Of a stretch of 64,000 bases of DNA, positions 9,177-18,446 are shown one piece after another. The DNA is from Chlamydiota bacterium (GTDB taxonomy: Bacteria; Chlamydiota; Chlamydiia; Chlamydiales; Rhabdochlamydiaceae): the NCBI GenBank assembly GCA_030916885.1, contig JAUPVT010000055.1, positions 1 to 64,000 of the forward strand, read 5' to 3'. How positions within the stretch are numbered: position 1 is the first letter of the stretch; the number at the start of each line of letters is the position of its first letter. The notes under the pieces were generated by a model. That model was not told the origin of the DNA. It ran no database searches and was given only the letters and a program-made list of their open reading frames with translations. Both the position numbers and the translations under genes were made by a program.

Positions 9177-9974
9177 ATGAAGCAAGTTATCCTCTTGTTA
9201 CTTTTGATAGGATGCTCTGGCATGGAGCAATCAGAACAGAAAAAACTACGTAGGTTAAATGCTAAAGGTGAATTTATTCACCGCAATCACGATGAGTATC
9301 ATTATAAGATTGATACTCCTAAACATAGAATAAGAGAACCTTATCCTTGGGAAAATGGATATATAGGACAACAGACGAAGATCACTAAAGAGTATTTTCG
9401 TTGTAAGGGTTCCGGATTCAACTTTCCACGAACTGAAGAGCATCAAACCTACTTTGATTGCAGTGGGTGTCATACGCATTCTCTTCCCATACATCAAGGC
9501 AAAGAGTTTATCTATCCTATTTTGATCGACCTTTTGAACTTTGTGCAAGAAAAAACCCGTTCTAAAGTGATCATTACCTGTGGACATCGCTGCCCTGCTC
9601 ATAACACCTATTCCGATAGCTTTAATTCTACTTCTAAACACATGATCGGCGCAGAGGTGGATTTTTATGTAGAAGGGATGCAAGAGCATCCAGAGGAAAT
9701 CATTGCTATTTTACAACAATATTACCAGGAAAACCCTTCATATGAACAAGAGTATCTAGAGTTTGAAAGGTCCTATCATCATTTAGATGTATCTGTCCCT
9801 GCATGGTATAATAAAGAGATTTTGATTCAACTCTATCAGAAAAAAGAAGGACGTGATTATGATAATCAACATGAATATCCTTATGTTTGTATACAAGTTC
9901 GCTATGATAAAGAAGCCAAAGAAAGAGTCATTTACAGTTGGCCTAAGGCCTTTAAGGGATTTAGGCGTTATTAG
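9177..9974 (+). CDS. Putative lipoprotein, peptidase M15-like (D-Ala-D-Ala carboxypeptidase/YcbK-type)
   Basis: 265 aa; lipobox-like LLLIGCSG; VIITCGHRCPAHNTYSDSFNSTSKHMIGAEVDFYV matches the M15 SGYRcpxxN...SxHxxGxAxD pattern. Confidence 0.7.
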   Translation: MKQVILLLLLIGCSGMEQSEQKKLRRLNAKGEFIHRNHDEYHYKIDTPKHRIREPYPWENGYIGQQTKITKEYFRCKGSGFNFPRTEEHQTYFDCSGCHTHSLPIHQGKEFIYPILIDLLNFVQEKTRSKVIITCGHRCPAHNTYSDSFNSTSKHMIGAEVDFYVEGMQEHPEEIIAILQQYYQENPSYEQEYLEFERSYHHLDVSVPAWYNKEILIQLYQKKEGRDYDNQHEYPYVCIQVRYDKEAKERVIYSWPKAFKGFRRY

Positions 9975-10512
9975 TGTCTTGAGTCATTTTTTTAACAGAC
10001 CATTTCTTATTCTCGTGAACTGTAAAATGAACTGGAATACAATTGTCAATTACCCATTCTCCATTTTTGCCCAGCAAATGGCAAATACTCCAATAAACAC
10101 CACCATGGGTAACTATTAATACAGAGCCTTGTTCTGTTAACACGAAATTTAACCCGCTTTTTACTCTCTATATAAAAAATTGAACTTCCTTTTGAGGATG
10201 GCAAGATGTATTGGATTTACAGGGTGTCATTCGCGTCTAAACACATACCTAACATTTAGACAAGTCAGAGATTTCTTTATGAGGGACAGCAAGGTTATGA
10301 ACAATGATTTCTTTTATTTCTACAGATCGCTTTAAAGGACTGTAATAAATTATCTGAATGAGCTATTTAGCAATAGTTGGTTCAATAATTCTTGCTTGGC
10401 TTTGTCCAAATACATTAAGAGAGATGTCAATATATTCTCCAGAAACCTTCCATGTATTGTAGTCTGTTTGTCCATCTCGAATAAAAAAGAATTCTCTTAG
10501 CAGCAAGGACAT
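9961..10512 (-). pseudogene. Decayed histidine phosphatase (phosphoglycerate mutase-like)
   Basis: Reverse strand: MSLLLREFFFIRDGQTDYNTWKVSGEYIDISLNVFGQSQARIIEPTIAK* ... SPLKRSVEIKEIIV...KEISDLSKC* ... FI*RVKSGLNFVLTEQGSVLIVTHGGVYWSI; both ends of the fold recognisable but with stops and frame changes. Confidence 0.85.
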
Positions 10513-10621
10513 CCTTTCTCAGAATATATTTTTTTATGTAAAGCAGCTTGCAGAGCTTTAAGTATGATTCTAGCTGTTAGAGAGCCGGTTGGGAAAGTGT
10601 TTTAAGGTGTTACTAAGATAG

Positions 10622-10816
10622 TTAAATGGGGTAGCCTCTTTTATCGATATTATAGATATTCTTGTAGATTTGTCGTACTTGAACTTCTGAAAATGATTTT
10701 AATTTCTTATTAAGATTCGATTGTTTTGTTTTATAATAATTTTCAATATCAAATGTTTTAAAACAATTGGGAAAATAGGTTGGATAGTCTGGTGCATTCG
10801 AATAAGAATCGCACAA
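10622..10816 (-). CDS. Short hypothetical ORF (possibly a remnant)
   Basis: 64 aa ORF in a decayed region; no recognised domain. Confidence 0.2.
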   Translation of the reverse strand: MCDSYSNAPDYPTYFPNCFKTFDIENYYKTKQSNLNKKLKSFSEVQVRQIYKNIYNIDKRGYPI

Positions 10817-11186
10817 GATAGTTTAAGATCATACATCTTGTTCGAAGCGATTATTTAATACAGGAAGATAAGAGAGTTCCATTCCCTCATAGTCCGTAGG
10901 TTTTAGGTTTAAGTCCTTATCCTATTCTTTAAAATTACACTCATAGATAGTTTTTTTAAGACATTTATATTTAAGTTAAGACTTAACAGAGAGTAGTCAA
11001 CTTAAGTGGCGTGAACCATTCTTAGACCACTAATCCACAAAACTTAATATAAAATAAAGTTTTTAAAAATTCCAAGCGCATTATAAACACTCATGAGCTA
11101 TTGCGCACAATAATCCATGAAAAGCCTTGCCATTCCATTCTCCAAACAGGTAAAATATTTCTTTAATTTCAATATGGTGGTCAATC

Positions 11187-12415
11187 ATGGAAGAGATTTT
11201 AAATAAATGCTGTGGCATCGATGTGCACAAAGAAAGCTTAACAGCCTGTATTATGAAGGGTCATGGCAAAACCATGTATAAAGAAATTAGAGAATTTTCA
11301 ACATTTACAGATGGGATTCAGGTTTTTGGTAAATGGCTTAAAGAACATGAGATTCTTCAAGTGGCAATAGAGAGCACGGGAGTATACTGGAAGCCTGTAT
11401 TTAACATTTTAACAGAAGAGAATTTTAATCTTATGTTAGTGAATGCTAAGCATGTTAAAAATGTACCTGGACGCAAAACAGATATGAAAGATAGCGAATG
11501 GTTGTGCAAGTTACTAAAAAATGGACTTCTTGAAAGAAATTTTATACCACCAGAAGACATGCGTAATCTTCGAGATCTTACCCGCTATCGCGGTAAGCTT
11601 GTAGCAGGAATGGCTTCTGAAAAAAATAGAATTTTAAAGATATTAGAAACGGCAAATATTAAACTTTCCTCTGTTCTTTCTGATGTATTTGGGCATAGCG
11701 GAAGCCAGATTATAGAGGACCTTGCTAAAGGAATAACCGATCCTAAACAATTAGCAGCTCATGTTGTTGGAAGAGTTAAGCACTCAAAAGAGGATTTTAT
11801 AAAAGCGCTAACTGGGCGTGTTACCGAGCACCATAGTTTTTTAATCCAACAGTCATTGGATCATATTTGTGACATAGGCGAGATTATTCAGAAAGTTGAA
11901 AAAGAAATAGATGGGATTAGTTCTCAATACATCCAAGAATTTGAGCTTCTTCAAACGGTACCTGGTATTAATAGTACTATTGCTGCTGTTGTTATGGCTG
12001 AAATAGGAGTTGATAGGGAACAATTTCCGAGTGATCAACATATCAGTTCTTGGGCAGGTCTAAGTCCTGGTAGTTATGAAAGCGCGGGTAAAAAAAAGTT
12101 CTCGAATTTTGCCTGGATCGAGAAATTTAAAAGTAGCACTTGTGCAAGCAGCCTGGGCAGCCTCTCGGACAAAAGGAACTTATCTTGGAGCTAAATATCG
12201 TAAACTAGCATGTCGGATTAGCAAAAAGAAAGCATTAATAGCACTTGCTCGCATAATGCTTGTTTCTATTTATCACATGATCAAAAAAAAAAGAGCCCTA
12301 TAAAGATCTTGGTCCAGATTACTTGGATAATCGTAATAAGAAGAAAACAATTCATAACCTTAAAAAACAGATGGAATCTTTTGGCTATACGGTCGAATTA
12401 AGCCCTGTTAAATAG
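11187..12415 (+). mobile_element. IS110-family transposase gene split over three frames by two +1 homopolymer frameshifts
   Basis: CCGIDVHKESLTACI...VAIESTGVYWKPV...DMKDSEWLCKLL...LLQTVPGINSTIAAVVMAEIG...SSWAGLSPGSYESAGK (frame 1), RNLKVALVQAAWAASRTKGTYLGAKYRKLA...IYHMIKKK (12076..12303), EPYKDLGPDYLDNRNKKKTIHNLKKQMESFGYTVELSPVK* (to 12415). Confidence 0.93.
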
Positions 12416-12671
12416 GAATAAACTCAAAAAGAACACCTTTAAAGCTATTTTTCCCTAAAAGAGGTCGGCTGTTTTTGGCGGTTATCAAACCCCGAATTAT
12501 AAACTGATCGCTTAACTCATGCACAAATTATTGTAGCCTCTAATAGAGAGCACGCAGAGTAAATTATAGGTATTTATGGGTTAATGGGGATTTTTAGAAT
12601 AGAAGGTTAAATTAGTGGATGCATAAATATGGATTAACTTTATTGCTTGGCTTTTCAGAGTAAAACTTGAA

Positions 12672-12788
12672 AAAGCAAAAGATCTAGGAAACGAGAAATT
12701 CCGATGTTTGACAGAATTAAAACGTAGAACATTTGATCATTTAGGATATTTAAAGAATCTAAAATTCAAGTTTCATATCGAGGTTTAA
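12672..12788 (+). pseudogene. Degenerate IS5-like transposase N-terminal fragment
   Basis: KAKDLGNEKFRCLTELKRRTFDHLGYLKNLKFKFHIEV* aligns with the left-edge transposase LKEFKGEEFRRLTGVKRSTFEKTVDIL (FR.LT..KR.TF). Confidence 0.55.
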
Positions 12789-13023
12789 TCTAATGTCTGG
12801 GATTTATAACCTGGATCTATGTTAATGGATTTCGAAAAAGCTCTATTTAGACAAACACCAGATTTTTTTGAGTAATTCTTGCATTCTTAATTCTTATTTA
12901 TATAAAAAGTGTAAGGAATTTAAGACATAACGTTCGAACAGAAGCACTCTCATTAAAGGATTTAAGTATTAATCTTCTTGCTTTGGAAATCCGGTTGGCT
13001 TAAAAAGAAAAACTAACATCGAT

Positions 13024-15864
13024 GTGGAGAAATATATGTATAACTCTTGTTTTAATACACTCACATCCTTAGAGGGTACGGAATACAAGTATTACTCTTT
13101 GCCTAAATTAGCAAAGCAACTAGAGGTTGATTTATCCAGACTGCCAATCTGTATTCGGATTATGTTGGAGTCTATCTTACGTAATTGTGATGGTAAACGT
13201 ATTAAAAAAGAAGATGTTGAACATCTGGCTCATTGGAATAGGGAGCCGTTGGAGTACGATATTCCTTTTGTAGTAGCACGTGTTTTGTTGCAGGATTTTA
13301 CCGGTGTTCCTTTGCTTGTTGACTTAGCTGCGATGCGTGATGCAATGGCTAAACAAGGATTAGATCCAAAAAAAATCGAACCGATCGTTCCTGTGGAGTT
13401 AGTAATAGATCATTCTGTACAAGTAGATAGATCGGGAACGCCAGATGCATTTTTATTCAACTTAGAAATTGAATTCCAGCGTAATCGAGAAAGGTATGAA
13501 TTCTTAAGTTGGGGAGAGCAGGCTTTTAAAACAGTTAAAATCATCCCCCCTGGAATTGGTATTGTCCATCAAATTAATTTAGAACATCTAGCTACTATAG
13601 TAATAGAGAAAGATAAGCTATTATATTTTGACACTGTTGTAGGAACTGATTCACATACTACCATGGTAAATGGACTAGGAGTGCTTGGTTGGGGTGTAGG
13701 AGGGATTGAAGCAGAAGCTGCTATGCTAGGACAGCCTTATTTTTTACAAGCTCCTGAAGTAATAGGGGTATATTTGTCAGGCAAATTATTAGATCGAGTA
13801 ACAGCAACAGATTTGACTTTGAGAATTACAGAGCTGTTACGCAGTGAAAAAGTAGTGGATAAGTTTATTGAGTTTTTTGGAGAAGGGTCTGCTAGCTTAA
13901 CTCTTGCAGATCGGGCCACCATTGGAAATATGGCACCTGAATATGGAGCAACTATTGGTTTTTTTCCCACTGATGATCAGACAATGAGTTATCTACAGAT
14001 GACAGGTCGTACTAAAGAGGAGATAGAGCGAGTTAAACAATACCTACAAGCACAAGAAATGTATGGGATGCCTCTTTCTAATCAAATTGATTACACGCGT
14101 GTTATTGAATTGGATTTATCCAGTGTGAAGCCCTGTATTGCAGGTCCTAAGCGTCCTCAAGATCGGATTGATTTAGAGCAAGTAAAGAAGCGATTCAATC
14201 ACTTGTTTCTAGCTCCTGTGTCAGAAGGAGGGTATGGTAAAAAAGCAGAAGATAGGAAGATCTCAATTGCGACTCATTCAGATGGGAATTTTCATTTATA
14301 TGAACCGCATATCATGGGAGGAACTCCTTATGTGGTCAAAGAGAGCTCTCCTACCTGGAGCGAAACCGAGATGGTGACCAATCGTCCCTTAAATTATAGC
14401 GTTATTAATCCAGGGTACACGCAACACTCTTCGCGAGATATCCATCTAAAGCATGGATCAATAGTGATTGCTGCAATTACTAGTTGTACGAATACCAGTA
14501 ATCCTTCTGTAATGATTGGAGCTGGGCTTATAGCTAAAAAAGCAGTAGAAAAAGGACTGCAAGTTAATCGCTCTATTAAGACAAGCTTAGCCCCTGGATC
14601 ACGTGTAGTTACCGATTATTTGCGAAACGCAGGACTGCAAAAGTATTTAGATGTATTGGGTTTTAATTTAGTTGCTTATGGATGCACAACCTGTATTGGT
14701 AATAGTGGTCCACTAGATGAAAAGATTGAAAATGCCATTAAACAATACGACTTAATAGTAGCTAGTGTATTAAGTGGCAATCGTAATTTCGAAGCGCGGA
14801 TTCATGGATCTGTTAAAGCTAATTTTTTGATGTCTCCTCCTCTTGTAGTAGCATACGCATTAGTAGGGAACATGGATATAGATTTTGAAAAAGACCCATT
14901 AGGCTATGATTTATCGGGAAGCCCTGTTTTTTTAGCTGACATTTGGCCTTCTGCAAAAGAAATCAAAGAAACCATTTTTCAAGCAATGCAGCCTGAGATG
15001 TTTAAAAAGCGCTATAAACATATTCTAGAAGATAATCCTCTCTGGAAAAAAATAGAAAAAAAGACAGAGGACCAGTATGCGTGGGATAAAAAAAGCACAT
15101 ATATCCAGTGTCCTCCGTTTTTTGAGCATTTTTCTAAAAAGCTACCTGCTCGACCAAATCTTACCGGTATGAGACCACTTGCTTTATTTGGTGATTCTAT
15201 TACTACAGACCACATCTCTCCAGCGGGCGCTTTTAGGGCAAGTTCTTCTGCTGGTAAGTATTTGATAGAACATGGTGTTAATGAAACAGATTTTAATAGT
15301 TATGGTAGTAGAAGAGGAAATCATCATATTATGATGAGGGGTACATTTGCTAATGTGCGTATTCGTAACCAGATGCTGTCAGGAAAGGAGGGTGGTTTTA
15401 CCAAGCTTATGCCAGAGGGGAAAGAAATGCAGATTTTTGAAGCATGTCAAAAATATGCAGAGCGTAAAGTTCCTTTGATCATTTTTGCCGGCAGTGATTA
15501 TGGGATGGGTAGCTCTCGTGATTGGGCAGCTAAAGGAATAGCATTGCTTGGCGTGCATGCTGTCATAGCTCGGAGCTTTGAGCGCATACATCGTAGCAAC
15601 TTAGTGGGTATGGGGGTTCTTCCTTTGCAGTTTCAAGAAAATGACAGTTGGGAAAGTTTTCAGATTAATGGTACAGAAATATTTGATTTGGTTGGATTAG
15701 AAAAAGAGTGTAAACCACATCAAAATGTTATCTTAAAGATCTATAGAGAAAATGGCTTAACTCAAGAAGTATCTTTATTGGTTAGAATCGATTCTTCTGT
15801 TGAGGTGGATTATTATTTACAGGGAGGGATCTTGCCCTATGTGCTTAGGCAGATTTTAACTTAA
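13024..15864 (+). CDS. acnA: Aconitate hydratase (start possibly 13036)
   Basis: 946 aa; VVGTDSHTTMVNGLGVLGWGVGGIEAEA, ITSCTNTSNPSVMIGAGL, YGCTTCIGNSG, FAGSDYGMGSSRDWAAKG. Confidence 0.97.
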   Translation: MEKYMYNSCFNTLTSLEGTEYKYYSLPKLAKQLEVDLSRLPICIRIMLESILRNCDGKRIKKEDVEHLAHWNREPLEYDIPFVVARVLLQDFTGVPLLVDLAAMRDAMAKQGLDPKKIEPIVPVELVIDHSVQVDRSGTPDAFLFNLEIEFQRNRERYEFLSWGEQAFKTVKIIPPGIGIVHQINLEHLATIVIEKDKLLYFDTVVGTDSHTTMVNGLGVLGWGVGGIEAEAAMLGQPYFLQAPEVIGVYLSGKLLDRVTATDLTLRITELLRSEKVVDKFIEFFGEGSASLTLADRATIGNMAPEYGATIGFFPTDDQTMSYLQMTGRTKEEIERVKQYLQAQEMYGMPLSNQIDYTRVIELDLSSVKPCIAGPKRPQDRIDLEQVKKRFNHLFLAPVSEGGYGKKAEDRKISIATHSDGNFHLYEPHIMGGTPYVVKESSPTWSETEMVTNRPLNYSVINPGYTQHSSRDIHLKHGSIVIAAITSCTNTSNPSVMIGAGLIAKKAVEKGLQVNRSIKTSLAPGSRVVTDYLRNAGLQKYLDVLGFNLVAYGCTTCIGNSGPLDEKIENAIKQYDLIVASVLSGNRNFEARIHGSVKANFLMSPPLVVAYALVGNMDIDFEKDPLGYDLSGSPVFLADIWPSAKEIKETIFQAMQPEMFKKRYKHILEDNPLWKKIEKKTEDQYAWDKKSTYIQCPPFFEHFSKKLPARPNLTGMRPLALFGDSITTDHISPAGAFRASSSAGKYLIEHGVNETDFNSYGSRRGNHHIMMRGTFANVRIRNQMLSGKEGGFTKLMPEGKEMQIFEACQKYAERKVPLIIFAGSDYGMGSSRDWAAKGIALLGVHAVIARSFERIHRSNLVGMGVLPLQFQENDSWESFQINGTEIFDLVGLEKECKPHQNVILKIYRENGLTQEVSLLVRIDSSVEVDYYLQGGILPYVLRQILT

Positions 15865-15912
15865 GAAAACTTGTGTTTATCTCCAATTTTCTATACATTA
15901 CTGCGTTTATAT

Positions 15913-15995
15913 GCCGATGTGGCGGAATGGTAGACGCGGTAGACTCAAAATCTATTTTTAGTGATAAAGTGCTGGTTCGAGTCCAGTCATCGGTA
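15913..15995 (+). tRNA. tRNA-Leu (anticodon CAA)
   Basis: GCCGATGTGGCGGAATGGTAGACGCGGTAGACTCAAAATCTATTTTTAGTGATAAAGTGCTGGTTCGAGTCCAGTCATCGGTA; long variable arm, GTAGA/TCTAT anticodon stem, loop CTCAAAA. Confidence 0.93.
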
Positions 15996-16004
15996 TTAAT
16001 AAGC

Positions 16005-16667
16005 ATGTTTAAAAAATTCCTTGCCTCCTACGATATCATTCTCTTTGATTTTGACGGTTTGCTTGTAGACACAGAACCTTTACACTTTGTTGCCTATAAG
16101 GAAATGTGTTTTAAGAATCAGGTTTATCTAAATTGGGACTTTATCCGTTTTTGTCAAGAAGCACATTCAAGCGCACTTGGAATTTGGAAAGCTTTTCAAA
16201 AAGAGTTTCCTTCTTTATTGAAAGAGAAATCAAAAGATGTGCTTTATCAAGAAAAAAAAGAAATTTATCAAGAACTGCTAAAAACTGCTGCTTTAAAACT
16301 TATGCCAGGAGTTCATTCTCTTTTACAAGCATTAGCTACAAGCGGTACACTATCTGCAGTTGTAACAAACTCTACACGCTCTCAAGTAGAGCCTGTTCGT
16401 AAAATCCTTTCTATTTTAAATGTCATCCCTCTTTGGATAACACGAGAGGATTACCCATTAGCTAAGCCAGAGCCTGATGGTTATTTGCAAGCGATAGAAC
16501 AACTGGGTAGAAAAGATCGGATCATTGGATTCGAAGATACGCTAAAGGGTATTCATGCATTACAAGCAGCTAAAGTAGAAGCTGTTCTTGTAACTCCTAA
16601 GTGTCCAGAAGAAATCAAAGGATTTATTCATCTAGATAGAATTGATCGTATTTGTTTAAAGGCTTAA
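16005..16667 (+). CDS. HAD-superfamily hydrolase (beta-phosphoglucomutase-like)
   Basis: ILFDFDGLLVDTEPLHFVAY, VVTNSTRSQV, KPEPDGYLQAIEQLG, GFEDTLKGIHAL; start taken after the tRNA rather than the ORF-track start at 15873. Confidence 0.88.
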   Translation: MFKKFLASYDIILFDFDGLLVDTEPLHFVAYKEMCFKNQVYLNWDFIRFCQEAHSSALGIWKAFQKEFPSLLKEKSKDVLYQEKKEIYQELLKTAALKLMPGVHSLLQALATSGTLSAVVTNSTRSQVEPVRKILSILNVIPLWITREDYPLAKPEPDGYLQAIEQLGRKDRIIGFEDTLKGIHALQAAKVEAVLVTPKCPEEIKGFIHLDRIDRICLKA

Positions 16668-16772
16668 AAGTCTTTCTAAAAGACACTTTCGAAGTTGATC
16701 TTAGTTAAAAATTAAACTGCACGTTTATGGTATTGCAAAGAATAGTATAATGCAATACTCTCTTTTTTTTGA

Positions 16773-18446
16773 ATGTTGACTCAAGGCTATTTTCTATGGG
16801 AAGAACCTTTTTCCTTATTCTTATTATCGCGGGCGCCTTTTTTTTTTATATTTGTTAAAAGCCCGAATCAAGCTAAAATAATTCAAGCGCTTCATTTAAA
16901 CATTAAAGCAGAACCAATGACAATGGATCCTCGCAAAGGAGAGGAACGGTTTTCTTCTCAGATGCATTTTCTACTTTTTGAAGGACTCGTAAAACTCTAT
17001 CCAGACGGCTCTATTAAACTTGCTCAAGCAGAATCTTATGAAATATCTGAAGATAAGTTAAATATTATCTTTTATTTAAAAGATACTGTTTGGTCAGATA
17101 ATACTCCTGTAACAGCTTATGATTTTGAGCAGTCTTGGAAAGATATTCTAGATCCTAAATTTCCCTCAATGCAATCAAAGCTATTTTCCCCTATAAAAAA
17201 TGCAGATGCAGCAAAACAAGGACTTATTCCTATTGACGAAGTAGGTATTAAAGCAATAGACGCAAAGACCCTTATGATTACTTTAGATAAATCCACCCCT
17301 TATCTTTTTGAGTTACTTGCCTGTCCTTCTTTTTTTCCTGTGAATATCAAAAATGACCGGAAGCATCCCGATTGGGCTGACCATGCAGGTCTTAACTTCT
17401 TGTGCAATGGTCCTTATCTATTAGAAAAATGGGATCATGAAAACCAAATCGTTATTGTAAATAACCCGAATTACCGAAAAACACAAGACTTGCGCCCAAA
17501 AAAAATTATTTTTAATGTAGTTAAGAATGACCAAATAACATTACAGATGTTTGAAAAAGGTTTAATTGACATAATTGGAGATTCTTTAACCTCTATTCCT
17601 TTAGATGCTGTTCCTAGGTTAGAAAAAAAATGGACAATTTCTCGTAAGCCAAGGGCTTCTACTTTATTTATTAACTTTAATACAGAAAAGTTTCCCTTTA
17701 ACCATCCTAAAATCCGTAAGGCATTTGGTTTGGCTATCAATCGCCAGGAGCTGATTGGATCATCTGGAAAAGGTGTTAAAAAAAACATTTTGGCTGATTA
17801 CATTAGTATTGCCTATCAAGCAAGCATGAGCGCAACAAATCTCATTCCTCCTTGTTTAAAAGAAAACCGCCATCGCTCTTTTTTTAAAGATAATGATGTG
17901 ATTCAAGCAAAGGCTTTTCTGGAGGAAGCAATGACTGAGTTGGGAATAAATAGAGAAATTTTTGATTCTGTAGTTCTCTATTATTACTCTCGATCATTCG
18001 GAGTGGGTGAATTACTGCAAACGATCCAGCAACAGTGGTTAAATGCTTTAGGCATTTTGATAAAGACAGAATATTTAGACTCCAAAACTAGTATGGATAA
18101 ACTGATTAAAGGGGATTATCATATGTGTTTTATGCGTAGAGACGCTCTGTACAACGATCCTATGAGTATTTTAGAAAGATTTAAGTATAAAGATTACATA
18201 GCAAATTACTCCAATTGGGAGAATCAAGAATATATCCGTTTGTTAGATAAATCTTTTTATGAGCAAGCAGATGCAAGATCTCAAATTCTAGAACAAGCAG
18301 AGAGGGTTTTATTAAACGAAATGCCAGTTATTCCTTTATACCACGAAGATTATATCTATATAATCAATCCTGAATTAAAGTACAAAATTCCTTTATCTGG
18401 AGATCGATTGCTTCTACCTATGTCTTTTGAAGATCAAGGTTTGTAA
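16773..18446 (+). CDS. Oligopeptide ABC transporter substrate-binding protein (OppA-like); N-terminus apparently frameshifted
   Basis: SBP family 5: LFEGLVKLYPDGSIKLAQAESYEISEDKLNIIFYLKDTVWSDNTPVTAYDFEQSWK, FNTEKFPFNHPKIRKAFGLAINRQELI. See finding on T10 tract. Confidence 0.9.
   Translation: MLTQGYFLWEEPFSLFLLSRAPFFFIFVKSPNQAKIIQALHLNIKAEPMTMDPRKGEERFSSQMHFLLFEGLVKLYPDGSIKLAQAESYEISEDKLNIIFYLKDTVWSDNTPVTAYDFEQSWKDILDPKFPSMQSKLFSPIKNADAAKQGLIPIDEVGIKAIDAKTLMITLDKSTPYLFELLACPSFFPVNIKNDRKHPDWADHAGLNFLCNGPYLLEKWDHENQIVIVNNPNYRKTQDLRPKKIIFNVVKNDQITLQMFEKGLIDIIGDSLTSIPLDAVPRLEKKWTISRKPRASTLFINFNTEKFPFNHPKIRKAFGLAINRQELIGSSGKGVKKNILADYISIAYQASMSATNLIPPCLKENRHRSFFKDNDVIQAKAFLEEAMTELGINREIFDSVVLYYYSRSFGVGELLQTIQQQWLNALGILIKTEYLDSKTSMDKLIKGDYHMCFMRRDALYNDPMSILERFKYKDYIANYSNWENQEYIRLLDKSFYEQADARSQILEQAERVLLNEMPVIPLYHEDYIYIINPELKYKIPLSGDRLLLPMSFEDQGL

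Noticed and set aside
15873-16004. N-terminal extension of the HAD hydrolase ORF
   Set aside because: The extension is the tRNA-Leu gene read through; the real start is probably ATG at 16005.
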